From positions 2,108,001-2,172,000 of the forward strand of contig NZ_CP042425.1 in NCBI RefSeq assembly GCF_008254045.1: a stretch of 64,000 nucleotides of DNA, in the 5' to 3' direction. The stretch is from Limnoglobus roseus (GTDB lineage Bacteria > Planctomycetota > Planctomycetia > Gemmatales > Gemmataceae). Position 1 is the first letter of the stretch; each line of letters opens with the position of its first letter. The translations under genes and the position numbers were made by a program. This document shows, piece by piece, positions 41,842 to 51,748 of the stretch. The notes beneath the pieces were generated by a model. That model saw only the letters and a program-made list of their open reading frames with translations, did no database searches and had not been told where the DNA came from.

Positions 41842-44800
41842 CTACGTCGCGCTCACTTCGCCGAGGATGCGGTCGATTTCACCGGGGTCGGCGGGCTTCG
41901 TCAGGTGGTAGTCGAACCCGGCCGCGCGGGACCGCCGACGGTCCTCGTCCTGGCCCCATCCGGTCAGGGCCGCCAGCGCCACGCCCTCGAGTTCCGTGCT
42001 CGCCCGGATGCGGCGGGCGACTTCGTACCCGGTCATCCCTGGCAGCCCGATGTCGAGCACGACCAGGCGTGGGCGGTACGACCCCAGCACTCGCAGGGCG
42101 TCCGGCCCGTCGTGCGCCACCCGCACCTCGTGCCCCTTCATTTCCAACAACATCGCCAGACTTACGGCCGCGTCCACGTTGTCGTCCACCACAAGCACGC
42201 GCAGCCGCGCCGCCGCCGGGGTTTCTTCCGGCGGGCCGGTGGAGGGCAACGGCGTGGCCGCGTCCGCAAGGGGCAGGCGGACGACGAACGTGCTGCCCCG
42301 ACCCGGCCCCGGGCTCTCGGCGGACACCGACCCGCCGTGCATTTCGACCAGTCGCTTGACCAGCGTCAGCCCGATCCCCAGCCCGCCCTGCGACCGCTCC
42401 AGGCTGGTCCCCACCTGCGTGAACATCTCGAACACCTTGGGCAGCATTTCGGCCGTGATGCCGACGCCCGTGTCCGCCACCCGAACTTCCGCGTGCCCGT
42501 CCGCCCGCCGCGCCGACACGGCGATCCGCCCGCCGTGCGGGGTGTACTTGGCGGCGTTGCTCAGCAGGTTGGCCAGCACTTGTACCAGCCGCGTCTTGTC
42601 TGCGTCGAACACCAGTGGCTCGGCCGGGAGGTCCACGGCCAGTTCGTGCCCGCCCGCTTCGACCGTCTGCCGGGTCGATTCCACCGCCGCGTCGACCACC
42701 GCCCGCAGTTCCACCCGTTCCTTCCGAAGAACCACCTTGCCACTCGATACCCGGGCCACGTCCATCAGGTCGTCCACGAGGTGCACCATGTGCCCGAGTT
42801 GGCGGTCCATCATGGAGAGCGTCTTGCCCGTCCGGTCATCGCCCGGGAGCGTCGCCCGGAGAATCTGCACGCCGTTCCGCACGGGGGCCAGCGGGTTGCG
42901 GAGTTCGTGCGCGAGCGTGGCCAGGAACTCGTCCTTCCGCCGGTCCTGGTCCTGGAGCGTCCGGTACAGCGAGGCGTTCTCGATGGCCGTCGTCACCCGC
43001 ACCGCCAGTTCCTGGGCGATCAGCAACTCCTCCCGGCCGTACCGGCGGCGGGCCGAGGCACTGAGGAAGGTCATCCCCCCGATCACCCGGCCGCGGGACA
43101 GGAGCGGCACCGCCAGGTACGACTCGATGCCCCAGCCCCGCAACTGTTCGATCCGGTCCGGCCCCTGGCGGGCGGTCGCGGGGTCCAGTGCCGCCACGTC
43201 GGGCACCAGTTCCGGCTCACCCGTTTTGAGCACGTGCGGAACGCCGACGGCCGTCTCCGCCGCCCCCGGGGACGCGGCTGTCGCCGCCTCGACGCCGTTG
43301 ACGGCCAACCGCCGCCGGTTCCCGGCATCGTCCAGTACGTCGACCACGCACCAGTCCGCGAACCGGCCGACGGCCAGGTTGGCGATCCGGTGGAGGGTGC
43401 TCTCGTAGTCCACCAACTCCGCCAACGACGCGCTGGCGTCCGACAGGAACCGGACCGCCTCGGCGGCGGCCATCGCCTCGCTCGCCGCCTTCTGCTCCCG
43501 CACTTCGGCCAGTTTCCGGTCGGTGATGTCCAGGGTGACGCCCGTCATCCCCGCGGGCTCCCCGTCCGGGGCGTACGACGCGCGCCCCCGGACGAGCACC
43601 CAGTGCTGGCTCCCGTCGGGCCATACCGTCCGGTACTCGGTGTCGTAGTCGGTCCGCGTCTCGACGGCGGCCCGGACCGCCGCCCGCACACGGTCGAGGT
43701 CATCCGGGTGGACCGCGGCCCAGAGGTCTTCGTGCGTAAACGAGTCGTCGGGCCTTCGCCCGTAGTTCGCCTTGCACCCGTCCGAGCAGTTCATCACCTG
43801 TGTCCGCAGGTCGAGGGTCCACTGACCGAGTTTGGCCGCCGCCACCGCCACCCGCAGTCGCTCCTCGCTCGCCCGCAGCCCCTCCTCCGCCCGCCGGCGG
43901 GCGGTCAGGTCGACCCCGTGCACGAGGATGCCGGTTACCGCCCCGGTCGCGTCCCGCATCGCCTGGTAGACGAAATCGATGAACCGCTCCTCCGGGGGGC
44001 GGCCGTCGCCTGGTTCTAACGTCACCCGGGCGTCGGTGCCGACGAACGCTTCGCCGGTCCGGTAGACGTGGTCGAGGAGGTCGATGTACCCTTGCCCGAC
44101 GACCTCGGGGAGCGCGTCCCGGACCCCCTTCCCGACCAGCTTGCGGCCGCTCACGAGCTGGTCGTACCGGGCGTTGACCAGCTCGAACACGTGGTCCGGC
44201 CCGCGGAGAACCCCCATGAACGACGGGGCGTGCTGGAACACCTCGGCCAGCCGCGCCTCGCTCGCGCGGACGGCGTCCTCGGCCTGTTTGCGGGCCGTGA
44301 TGTCGTTGAACAGGACGCCGACCCGGCCGGGGCCGACCCGGAACGCCGACACGTCGAACCACCGCCCGAGGTCCTCCACGCGGTCGGTCCGCCGCACCGG
44401 CTCGCCGGTGGCCGCGACCCGCGCGTACGCCTCGATCCAGTGCGATTCGTGGGTGGGCATCACCTCCCGGGCCGTCTTGCCGACGATGTCCCGCAGGCCG
44501 GTGTGGAATTCGAGGGCCGGGTTAGCGAGCAGGTACCGGTAGTCCACCGCTCGGCCCGTACCGTCGAGTATCGGCTCGACGACGCAGTACCCCTCGTCCA
44601 TCGACTCGAACAGAGCCCGGAACCGCTCCTCGCTCGCGCGGAGCCGCCGTTCGGCCTCCCGCTGGCGCGTGATGTCCACCAGCACGCCGGCCCACCCCAC
44701 CGGCTTGCCCGCGGTGTCGCGGTCGACGACACCGCGGGCGAGAACCCACCGCTCTCCTGCCGGCCCGGCCACCCGGTACTCGCTGTGGAACGGGGAATCG

Positions 44801-46437
44801 GTTTCGAGGGTGTGGCGGATCTCCGTGCCGACCCGCTCGCGGTCGTCGGGGTGGATGGCCGTCAGGAAGTCCTGCACGGGGGCCGAACTGCGGTCGTCGG
44901 CGAGCACGCCGAAGATGGCGACAAAGTTCCGGTCCCCGGTCACGCGGTCCCCGGCGATGTCCCAGTAGTACGTGCCGACTTCGCCCGCTTGCAGGGCCGT
45001 CTCGCTCCGCCGGCGGGCCTCGGCCAAGGCCCGCTCGCCGGCCCTCATGCGGGTCATGTCGCGGGCGATCTTCGACGCGCCGATGAGGTGCCCCGCGGCG
45101 TCGCGGATCGGCGAGACCGTCAGGGAGATGTCGACCAGGCTGCCGCTCTTGGTTACCCGGATCGTCTCGAAGTGGTCGATCCGCTCGCCCCGGCGGAGCC
45201 GCTCGAGGATGCCCCGCTCTTCGTCGAGCCGGTCCGGCGGGATGATCAGGGTGATGTGCCGGCCGACGGCCTCGACGGCCGGGTAGCCGAACACCCGCTC
45301 CGCCCCGGCGTTCCAGGACTCGATCGTGCCGTCGAGGGTCTTGCCGATGACGGCGTCGTCCGACGACTCGACGATCGCCGCGAGCCGGGCTTGAGTCGCC
45401 TCCGCCCGCTTCTTCTCGGTGATGTCGCGGAACACCAGCACCGCCCCGCTGACCGCCCCGCCGGAGCGGATCGGCGCGGCCGAATCGTCGATCGGCACCT
45501 CCGTGCCGTCTTTGGCGATGAGGATGGTATGATTGGCCAGGCCGACGATCAGCCCCTCGTTCAACGCGCGAATGGCGGGGTTCTCGACGGCCGCGCGGCT
45601 TGACTCGTTGACGATGTGAAACACCCGGTTGAGCGGCACGCCCCGGGCTTCGGCCTGCGGCCATCCGGTGAGCCGCTCCGCGATCGGGTTGAGGAAGGTG
45701 ACGTTGCCCGCCGCGTCCGTGGCGATGACCGCGTCCCCGATGCTCGACAGCGTTGCCGACAGTAACTCCCGCTGCTCGGCCACTCGCTGGTTGTCGCGGG
45801 TCCGGGCCCGCGCGGTCCGCGCGAGGGTCAGGACGAGTAGCCCCACGGCGACGAGCCCAACGCCGGCGGCGGCGATCCCGTAGAAGATCGCGCTGCGGTA
45901 CGCCTCCTGGGCCGCGTCCTCTCGCTTCGCGAGCCGCTCCCGCTCGACACGGTCCATCTTCGTAAGCGTATCGAGTAGCGGATCGACGAAACTCCGGGAC
46001 CCCCGGTCGCGGGAGAGGGCGACGACGGCGTCGTGCCCCCCGGGGCCGCCCCGGAGTTTCACCACCCCGTCGAACGCGGCGATCCCCGTCTCGATTTCCC
46101 CGCGTGCGGCCGCGACGAGGGGCTGCTGGTCTGGGTCGTCGGCCGTCTGCTCCGCGAGCCGGACGGCGTCGGCCTGAAGGCGGGCGGCGGATGCCTCGTA
46201 GGGCTTGATCGTCTCTGGGAACCCGGTGACGAGGTACACCCGCAGGTCGGCTTGCACGCGCACGGTATCGAACCGAACGGCGTGAATGTCGTCGATCAGC
46301 TCCCGGCTCCGGGTGACCCGGTCGGCGTTATCCCAAAGGCGGCGGATGTTGACGAACGAGGTGGCGGCGATTCCCACCATGAGCACCGCAAGTAGTCCGA
46401 TTCCGAAATCCGCACCGCGATCAAACCCGTATCGCAT
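41842..46437 (-). CDS. Hybrid sensor histidine kinase: CHASE3-like, six PAS, GAF, HisKA, HATPase, receiver
   Basis: A 1531-residue sensor kinase. Helices near residues 12-32 and 188-208 enclose a CHASE3-like helical sensor. Six PAS units follow (for example SIGDAVIATDAAGNVTFLNP and SSDDAVIGKTLDGTIESWN), several ending in the PAC motif DIT(E/D)(K/R)K. A GAF domain spans roughly 1000-1160. The phospho-acceptor is His1177 in LAHELRNPL. The ATPase has NLLSNAAKYT, DTGVGI and GLGIGLTL. A receiver with Asp1462 (VVLDIGLPG) ends the protein. All key residues are intact. No cognate regulator or output gene is adjacent, so phosphate must pass elsewhere. Confidence 0.95.
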   Translation of the reverse strand: MRYGFDRGADFGIGLLAVLMVGIAATSFVNIRRLWDNADRVTRSRELIDDIHAVRFDTVRVQADLRVYLVTGFPETIKPYEASAARLQADAVRLAEQTADDPDQQPLVAAARGEIETGIAAFDGVVKLRGGPGGHDAVVALSRDRGSRSFVDPLLDTLTKMDRVERERLAKREDAAQEAYRSAIFYGIAAAGVGLVAVGLLVLTLARTARARTRDNQRVAEQRELLSATLSSIGDAVIATDAAGNVTFLNPIAERLTGWPQAEARGVPLNRVFHIVNESSRAAVENPAIRALNEGLIVGLANHTILIAKDGTEVPIDDSAAPIRSGGAVSGAVLVFRDITEKKRAEATQARLAAIVESSDDAVIGKTLDGTIESWNAGAERVFGYPAVEAVGRHITLIIPPDRLDEERGILERLRRGERIDHFETIRVTKSGSLVDISLTVSPIRDAAGHLIGASKIARDMTRMRAGERALAEARRRSETALQAGEVGTYYWDIAGDRVTGDRNFVAIFGVLADDRSSAPVQDFLTAIHPDDRERVGTEIRHTLETDSPFHSEYRVAGPAGERWVLARGVVDRDTAGKPVGWAGVLVDITRQREAERRLRASEERFRALFESMDEGYCVVEPILDGTGRAVDYRYLLANPALEFHTGLRDIVGKTAREVMPTHESHWIEAYARVAATGEPVRRTDRVEDLGRWFDVSAFRVGPGRVGVLFNDITARKQAEDAVRASEARLAEVFQHAPSFMGVLRGPDHVFELVNARYDQLVSGRKLVGKGVRDALPEVVGQGYIDLLDHVYRTGEAFVGTDARVTLEPGDGRPPEERFIDFVYQAMRDATGAVTGILVHGVDLTARRRAEEGLRASEERLRVAVAAAKLGQWTLDLRTQVMNCSDGCKANYGRRPDDSFTHEDLWAAVHPDDLDRVRAAVRAAVETRTDYDTEYRTVWPDGSQHWVLVRGRASYAPDGEPAGMTGVTLDITDRKLAEVREQKAASEAMAAAEAVRFLSDASASLAELVDYESTLHRIANLAVGRFADWCVVDVLDDAGNRRRLAVNGVEAATAASPGAAETAVGVPHVLKTGEPELVPDVAALDPATARQGPDRIEQLRGWGIESYLAVPLLSRGRVIGGMTFLSASARRRYGREELLIAQELAVRVTTAIENASLYRTLQDQDRRKDEFLATLAHELRNPLAPVRNGVQILRATLPGDDRTGKTLSMMDRQLGHMVHLVDDLMDVARVSSGKVVLRKERVELRAVVDAAVESTRQTVEAGGHELAVDLPAEPLVFDADKTRLVQVLANLLSNAAKYTPHGGRIAVSARRADGHAEVRVADTGVGITAEMLPKVFEMFTQVGTSLERSQGGLGIGLTLVKRLVEMHGGSVSAESPGPGRGSTFVVRLPLADAATPLPSTGPPEETPAAARLRVLVVDDNVDAAVSLAMLLEMKGHEVRVAHDGPDALRVLGSYRPRLVVLDIGLPGMTGYEVARRIRASTELEGVALAALTGWGQDEDRRRSRAAGFDYHLTKPADPGEIDRILGEVSAT

Positions 46438-46560
46438 GTCCAGCCCTTCGTTCCTCTTGAACCGCCTACCATCCGTCCGAGACGCGACGGCGTAACCACC
46501 TGCGTTGGCGGGCGATGCGAAATCGTCGGGTTATTCTACCGGGTGCGGTGCGATCGGATC

Positions 46561-46593
46561 GGGTACCGAGGGGATGGCGGCGCGACGGTACCC
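46561..46593 (-). terminator. Possible terminator hairpin after the aldo/keto reductase gene
   Basis: GGGTACCG (46561-46568) pairs with CGGTACCC (46586-46593) across a 17-base loop, 10 bases past the stop on the minus strand. No T run follows, so its role is uncertain. Confidence 0.35.
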
Positions 46594-46602
46594 GGCCGCC
46601 GG

Positions 46603-47460
46603 TCACTGTTTCGCGAGCAAGGATTCGATTGCCGCAACGTCCTCGGCTGCGAGTTGAAAGTCGAGTACCTCAAGATCGGCCTTCATGTGCCCCGCGTCGG
46701 TCGTCCCCGTCAGGGGTACCATCCCGACGTCGAGGGCGAATCGAAAAACGACTTGTGCGGGCGTGCGGCCGAGGCGGGCGGCCGTCTTGCCGACCCGCGG
46801 GTGTTCCAGCACGCCGCGGTTGGCGGTGAGCAGGGAGAACCCCTGGTAGACGATGCCGTTCGCCGTGCAGAACGCGCGAACGGCGCGGTCCCAACCGTGG
46901 ACGGCGTAGCACCGATTTTGCACGAACGCGGGCTTCACGCGGGCACCTTCGAAGAGAACCCGGAGTTGCTCCAGGCTCACGTTACTGACGCCGAGGTAGC
47001 GTGCCCCGCCGCGCTCGTGGATCGACTCCATCGCCTGCCACGCTTCCCAGTCGAGGGCGAGAAATTGGTCTCGCGTCGTCGGCCCGTGTAGGACGTACGA
47101 GTCCACGAACGAGAGCTTGAGGTGATCGAGCGAGCTGGCGAACGACTGCTCGACCTGTGTGGCGATCGGAGCCTTGGGGTCGTAGGGGAGGCGGTGATCC
47201 TGCCCGTTTAAAAACGTGAACTTGGTCTGGACGAACAATTCCTCGCGCCGCACGTCGCCACTATTGAGGGCCGCTTCGATAGCCTCGCCGACGGCCGCCT
47301 CGTGGTAGTGCCGCCGCTGGTTGGCGGTGTCGATCCCGCGGAAGCCGGCCTGGAGGGCGAGTGCGGTCAGTCGCCGGGTCTCGTTCTCCTTCCACGCCGT
47401 GCCGTAGAGAAACGGAGGGATCGACAGTCCGCCTTCCGATTTTGCTCTCGTGCTCGACAT
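46603..47460 (-). CDS. Aldo/keto reductase
   Basis: A 285-residue AKR-family oxidoreductase, different subgroup from that at 10170. Catalytic residues: Asp in GIDTANQ, Tyr in RRHYHEAAVGEAI, Lys in FVQTKFTFL and His in DSYVLHGP. GVSNVSLEQL and QNRCYAVHGW follow. The spacing between Asp and Tyr is a little longer than in the textbook motif. The start at 47460 has GGAGAG 6 bases upstream; longer frames would run through the palindrome at 47533. Substrate unknown. Confidence 0.9.
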   Translation of the reverse strand: MSSTRAKSEGGLSIPPFLYGTAWKENETRRLTALALQAGFRGIDTANQRRHYHEAAVGEAIEAALNSGDVRREELFVQTKFTFLNGQDHRLPYDPKAPIATQVEQSFASSLDHLKLSFVDSYVLHGPTTRDQFLALDWEAWQAMESIHERGGARYLGVSNVSLEQLRVLFEGARVKPAFVQNRCYAVHGWDRAVRAFCTANGIVYQGFSLLTANRGVLEHPRVGKTAARLGRTPAQVVFRFALDVGMVPLTGTTDAGHMKADLEVLDFQLAAEDVAAIESLLAKQ

Positions 47461-47532
47461 CGAACTCTCCGGTTTCGCGGGTCGACGTGAACGAACCGAT
47501 CGGAACGCTGGCGAAGGGGTGAGAGCGTTTTT

Positions 47533-47607
47533 GGCGAGCCGAGCACCGTGAGGTGCCGGGTGAATGGCGTTGTGATTCACCCGGCACCTCACGGTGCTCG
47601 GCTCGCC
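47533..47607. repeat. 33-bp perfect inverted repeat (GGCGAGCCGAGCACC palindrome, copy B)
   Basis: Arms 47533-47565 and 47575-47607, 9-base loop, 7 bases past the stop of pheS. The arm equals copy A at 13528 except for a C-to-G change, with the matching G-to-C change in the other arm. Confidence 0.92.
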
Positions 47608-47614
47608 GGATCTT

Positions 47615-48649
47615 TTAGAACTGCCCCAGGAACCGCAGGTCGTTCTGCCAGAAGAGGCGGATGTCGTCGATCGCATGCTTGAGCATGAGCATCCGCTGCG
47701 GGCCCATGCCGAAGGCGAAGCCGGTGACTTTGTCCGGGTCGTACCCGCCGTTGCGGAGGACGGTCGGATGGACCATGCCGGCTCCCAGAATTTCCAGCCA
47801 GCCGGTGCCCTTCGTCAAGCGGTCGCGGTTCGGGTCGTCGGCCGGCCAGTCGATGTCCACCTCGATCGACGGCTCCGTGAACGGGAAGTAACTGCTGCGA
47901 ATCCGCACTTGCCGTTCCGGGCCGAACATCCGGCGGGCGAAGGCCGTGATCGTGCCCTTCAGGTCGGCCATCGTTACGCCCTCGCCGATCACCAGCCCCT
48001 CGACTTGCAGGAACTGGATTTCGCTGCGGGTGCTGATCGCCTCGTTCCGGTAGCACATGCCCGGCAGGATCACGCGGATCGGCTTCGGGCACTGCTCCCG
48101 CATGACGTGGATCTGCCCCGGCGACGTGTGCGTGCGGAGGATCGCGCCGGGCGTGGTCGTGAAGAACGTGTCCCACATGTCGCGGGCCGGGTGGTGCGGC
48201 GGCATGTTCAGCAGTTCGAAGTTCAATTCGTCCGACTCGACTTCCCGCGAGCGGTAAATCTGGAAGCCGAGGTCGCCGAAGATGCGGTAGATGTCGCGGA
48301 GGATTTGCGTGGCCGGGTGCAACCGCCCCCGCGGCGGCGTGCGGCCGGGCAGCGTCACGTCGAGGCCGGGGCCGGACAAGCTGGCTTGCAGGGCGACCTC
48401 CTTCGCCGCGTCCAGGGCCGTCGCGTAGGCCGATTCGAGGGCCACCTTGACGCGGTTGGCCTCCTGTCCGAACGTGGCCCGTTGATCCTTCGCTACCTTG
48501 CCGATGCCGGCGAGGGCAGCCTTCACCAGTCCCTTGTCGCCGAAGAACTTGGTGTTCCACCCGCGCAGGGCGGGTTCGTCCGCGCAGGCGGCAAGCTCGC
48601 TCAGCCCCTGGGATTCCAGCGTTTTCAGTTCAGCGACGGCGTCCGACAT
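47615..48649 (-). CDS. pheS: Phenylalanine-tRNA ligase alpha subunit
   Basis: A 344-residue class II synthetase catalytic subunit. After an N-terminal coiled coil come the class II motifs: motif 1 around HPATQILRDIYRIFGDLGF, motif 2 in PGMCYRNEAISTRSEIQFLQ, and motif 3 in GFAFGMGPQRMLMLKH. The glycine-rich segment GAGMVHPTVL is intact. Length is normal. pheT, usually directly downstream, is not here; the palindrome and an aldo/keto reductase follow instead, so pheT must be elsewhere in the genome. Confidence 0.97.
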   Translation of the reverse strand: MSDAVAELKTLESQGLSELAACADEPALRGWNTKFFGDKGLVKAALAGIGKVAKDQRATFGQEANRVKVALESAYATALDAAKEVALQASLSGPGLDVTLPGRTPPRGRLHPATQILRDIYRIFGDLGFQIYRSREVESDELNFELLNMPPHHPARDMWDTFFTTTPGAILRTHTSPGQIHVMREQCPKPIRVILPGMCYRNEAISTRSEIQFLQVEGLVIGEGVTMADLKGTITAFARRMFGPERQVRIRSSYFPFTEPSIEVDIDWPADDPNRDRLTKGTGWLEILGAGMVHPTVLRNGGYDPDKVTGFAFGMGPQRMLMLKHAIDDIRLFWQNDLRFLGQF

Positions 48650-48793
48650 GGCGAGAATGTTCCTACGGTGGAAGGTCGTTCCAGGTGAGGATACGGGCGG
48701 TTTCCCCCAACGGACACGCCGCCGGGCGGAAGGTTCCGATGAAACCTTCGGCCGCGGGCGGGGTTACTTCTCTCAACCGTGTGAGGACGGCCG

Positions 48794-49531
48794 ATGACCC
48801 GCTTGTTGCCGCTCGCCTTGCTCTGCTTCCCCGTAGCCCTCCGCGCCGCCGACCCGAAGGCGGGCGAGTTCCCGGACGAGACGCTGACTGTTGGCGCACT
48901 GAAGCGCGAGTACCGGCTCGTGGTGCCGAAGGCGGTGGACCTCGCGAAGCCGGCCCCGTTGGTGATCGCCTTCCACGGCATGGGGATCGACAGCAAAGAC
49001 ACGATGCCGAAGTACACGAAGCTGAACGACACGGCCGAGAAGCACAAGTTCATCGTCGCCTACCCGAACGCCATCGACCGCACTTGGGGCTTGCGGCCGG
49101 AGAAGGTGACGGCCGATCTTGCGTTCTTCGACGCACTCTTGAAGGAGTTGCAGGGCCGGTACAAGATCGACGCGAACCGCATCTACGTTCTCGGTATGTC
49201 GAACGGCGGGTACTTCGCGCACCTCGTCGGCAAGGAGCGGTCGAAGGTCGTGGCGGCCGTGGCGTCGCACTCGGGGCTGCTCGGCATGCAGACCATCCTC
49301 GGCATCAAGGCCGACCGCAAGTTCCCGGTGCTGATCGTCCACGGCGACAAAGATCGGCTGCAACCGATCGACTGGGCACGCGACAACCGCACGCGGTACG
49401 AGAAGGAAGGGCACGAGGTGAAGTACGTCGAACTCGCCGGCCACGGCCACACGTGGGCGACGAAGGACGACGTTAACGAGACGATCTGGGCGTTCTTCGC
49501 GGACCATCCTCTCGACGCGAAGAAGAAGTAG
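48794..49531 (+). CDS. Secreted esterase (LpqC/feruloyl-esterase/PHB-depolymerase-like)
   Basis: A 245-residue exported serine hydrolase: signal peptide (MTRLLPLALLCFPVALRAAD), VIAFHGMGIDSKD, nucleophile in VLGMSNGG, acid in HGDKDRLQPID and base in LAGHGHTWA. Such enzymes cleave ester links in polyesters or plant phenolic-sugar esters; the substrate is not known here. Divergent from pheS. Its last 59 bases overlap the convergent RNase R gene. Confidence 0.85.
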   Translation: MTRLLPLALLCFPVALRAADPKAGEFPDETLTVGALKREYRLVVPKAVDLAKPAPLVIAFHGMGIDSKDTMPKYTKLNDTAEKHKFIVAYPNAIDRTWGLRPEKVTADLAFFDALLKELQGRYKIDANRIYVLGMSNGGYFAHLVGKERSKVVAAVASHSGLLGMQTILGIKADRKFPVLIVHGDKDRLQPIDWARDNRTRYEKEGHEVKYVELAGHGHTWATKDDVNETIWAFFADHPLDAKKK

Positions 49532-51656
49532 GCGGCCCCTCGCCGGCCAGCCGGAAGTCGAGCATCCGCCGTTGCACGTCCACGCGGGCCACCTCCACCC
49601 GCACGCGGTCGCCGAGGCGGTACCGCTTCTTGCGACGGCTGCCTTCCAGCGAGTGCGACGCCTCGTCGTGGTTGTAGTAATCGTCAGTCAGGCTGGAAAT
49701 GTGGACCAGCCCCTCGGCCGGGAACTTCTCCGCTTGCGCGAAGAAGCCGTAGTCGGCCACGCCGGTGATGACGGCGTCGAGTTGCTCGCCGAGCCGCGTG
49801 CTGAGGTATTGCAACAGCTTTAGCTTCACCAGCTCGCGTTCGGCCGTCTCCGCGCGCCGTTCCATCCGCGAGCAATGATCGCCGAGCATCCGCATCTCGC
49901 CGATGTCGGCACTCACTTTCTTCAGGCGAATCCAGCGGTCGAGCAGCCGGTGGACGACCAAGTCCGGGTAGCGGCGGATCGGCGACGTGAAGTGGCAGTA
50001 GTGCTGGCTGGCGAGCGCGTAGTGCTCGTCCTGAATCGGCGAGTACGTGGCCTGTTTCAAGCTGCGGAGCAGGGCGTAGTGGATGGCCGCCCGCTCGGGC
50101 TTGTCGGCCGTGAGGCGGAGCAACCGCTGAAGTTCGAAGCGATCCTGCGCCCGCTTCATCGGGTAGCCGAGGATGCGGGCGAAGTCGGCGAAGGCTTCGA
50201 GTTTTTCCTCCTTCGGGGCCGGGTGGACCCGCCGCAGGAACGGCACGCCGAGCGTCGTCAGGTGTTCCGCAACGGCCTCGTTCGCCGCGAGCATGAACTC
50301 CTCGATCACCTGATGGCTCTCGTCGTTCACTGCGAAGTGTGCCCCGTTCACCCGGCCGTCGGCGTCGTACTCAAGGACGGCTTCCGGCATCGACAGTTCC
50401 AGCGAGCCGCGCTTGAACCGCTTCTTCCGCATCAGCGCCGCCAGGTCGCGCATCCGCCGGAGCATCGCGAGAACGTCCGGGGCAAGGTCCGTCGGCGGTT
50501 CTGCCTTGCCGTCGAACGAGTTGATGACCGCCTGCACTTCCTCGTAGTGGAATCGCTTCCGCGGGCGGATCACGCCGTTGCCGAATTCGACGTGCCCCTT
50601 CTGCATCGCCTGCGTGAACTCCATCCGCACGGTCTTCACGTACCGCAGCTTCCCCTCCTGCAAGCTCGCGAGGCCGTTGGAGATCACCTCCGGGAACATC
50701 GGGATGACCTTGCGGGGAAGGTAAATGCTCGTCGCCCGTTTCTTCGCTTCCGCATCCAGCGGCCCGCCGAGCGGGGCGAAGTGGGCCACGTCGGCGATGT
50801 GGACGGTCAGCACCCAGTTCTTCGTCTTCGGGTCGATCTCCACGCTCACGGCGTCGTCGAAGTCGCGGGCGTCCTTCGGGTCGATCGTCACCACGAGATC
50901 GTTCGTGAAGTCGGTGCGGGTGCCGACCTCCTCGCGGAACTTGTCGGCCTGCGACCGGGCTTCGTCGAGCGCCTCCTTCGGGAACTCTTCCGGCAGGCCG
51001 AAGGCGCGAACAATCGTGAGCAGGTCCACGCCCGGCTGATCGAGCGGCCCGAGGACTTCGGTGATGACCCCTTCGCCGCGGTCGTGGGCGGTGGGGAACT
51101 TCAGCATGTCGATGACGACCTTGTCCTGCGGCTTCGCCCCCTTCGCACCGGGGTCGCCGACCAGAATGCTATGGCTGAAGGCGGTGCCGTCCACGCGCAC
51201 GAAGGCCTCGCCCTCGCGCTCGAAGTAGGTGCCGACGAAGGTGCGGGTGGCCCGCGTGACGACGCGGATGATTTCGCCGGCCGCGTCCCGCGACTGGCTG
51301 GCCCGGCGGGTGAGTTTGACCATCACCTCGTCGCCGGTGCTGGCGTCCTTCTCGCGGCCCTCGCGGATGAAGATGTCGCTCACCAGATGCCCGTCGGCGG
51401 CGTGCGGCCGGACGAACCCGTTGCCGTTCTGCACGCGGCGGTAGACGCCGACGACGGAGCCGAACTGATCGGCCGGCCGCAGGTGGTTGTTCTTCCCCTG
51501 TTCGATGCGGCCGTCCTTGACGAGCGACTTGAGCGTCTTGCGGAACTCCGGGTACGCGGCCTCGCCGACCGCGAGCTTCTTCGCGAGTTGCTTCGGCTTG
51601 AGCGGCGTGTACCCCTTGCGGGCGAGTTCGGCGAGGATGAGCGTGGTGAAGTCCAT
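49473..51656 (-). CDS. rnr: Ribonuclease R (RNB family 3'-5' exoribonuclease)
   Basis: A 727-residue processive exoribonuclease that degrades structured RNA. It has an N-terminal winged-helix domain, cold-shock/OB domains (GSVVGVYRRVQNGNGFVRP), the RNB catalytic core with VTIDPKDARDFDDAV (catalytic Asp cluster) and HFTSPIRRYPDLVVHR, and a C-terminal S1 domain (ITGVADYGFFAQAEKFPAEG). A basic Ser/Arg-rich tail ends it. RNase II would lack some of this layout, and the winged helix favours RNase R. Together with the RNase E/G at 2235 it gives this window two core RNA-decay enzymes. Its tail overlaps the esterase gene. Confidence 0.95.
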   Translation of the reverse strand: MDFTTLILAELARKGYTPLKPKQLAKKLAVGEAAYPEFRKTLKSLVKDGRIEQGKNNHLRPADQFGSVVGVYRRVQNGNGFVRPHAADGHLVSDIFIREGREKDASTGDEVMVKLTRRASQSRDAAGEIIRVVTRATRTFVGTYFEREGEAFVRVDGTAFSHSILVGDPGAKGAKPQDKVVIDMLKFPTAHDRGEGVITEVLGPLDQPGVDLLTIVRAFGLPEEFPKEALDEARSQADKFREEVGTRTDFTNDLVVTIDPKDARDFDDAVSVEIDPKTKNWVLTVHIADVAHFAPLGGPLDAEAKKRATSIYLPRKVIPMFPEVISNGLASLQEGKLRYVKTVRMEFTQAMQKGHVEFGNGVIRPRKRFHYEEVQAVINSFDGKAEPPTDLAPDVLAMLRRMRDLAALMRKKRFKRGSLELSMPEAVLEYDADGRVNGAHFAVNDESHQVIEEFMLAANEAVAEHLTTLGVPFLRRVHPAPKEEKLEAFADFARILGYPMKRAQDRFELQRLLRLTADKPERAAIHYALLRSLKQATYSPIQDEHYALASQHYCHFTSPIRRYPDLVVHRLLDRWIRLKKVSADIGEMRMLGDHCSRMERRAETAERELVKLKLLQYLSTRLGEQLDAVITGVADYGFFAQAEKFPAEGLVHISSLTDDYYNHDEASHSLEGSRRKKRYRLGDRVRVEVARVDVQRRMLDFRLAGEGPPTSSSRREDGPRRTPRSSR

Positions 51657-51748
51657 GAGGGGATGGTAGCGGACGGACGAGCGGCTGTCGCGGGGAAGGA
51701 GCGGATGGTATAATCGCGGCTTATTCCGATTCGTGATAAGGGTGAGAG

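Noticed and set aside
47460-47676. Longer start for the aldo/keto reductase
   Set aside because: It would translate the palindrome at 47533 and the end of pheS; the ATG at 47460 has a good ribosome-binding site.
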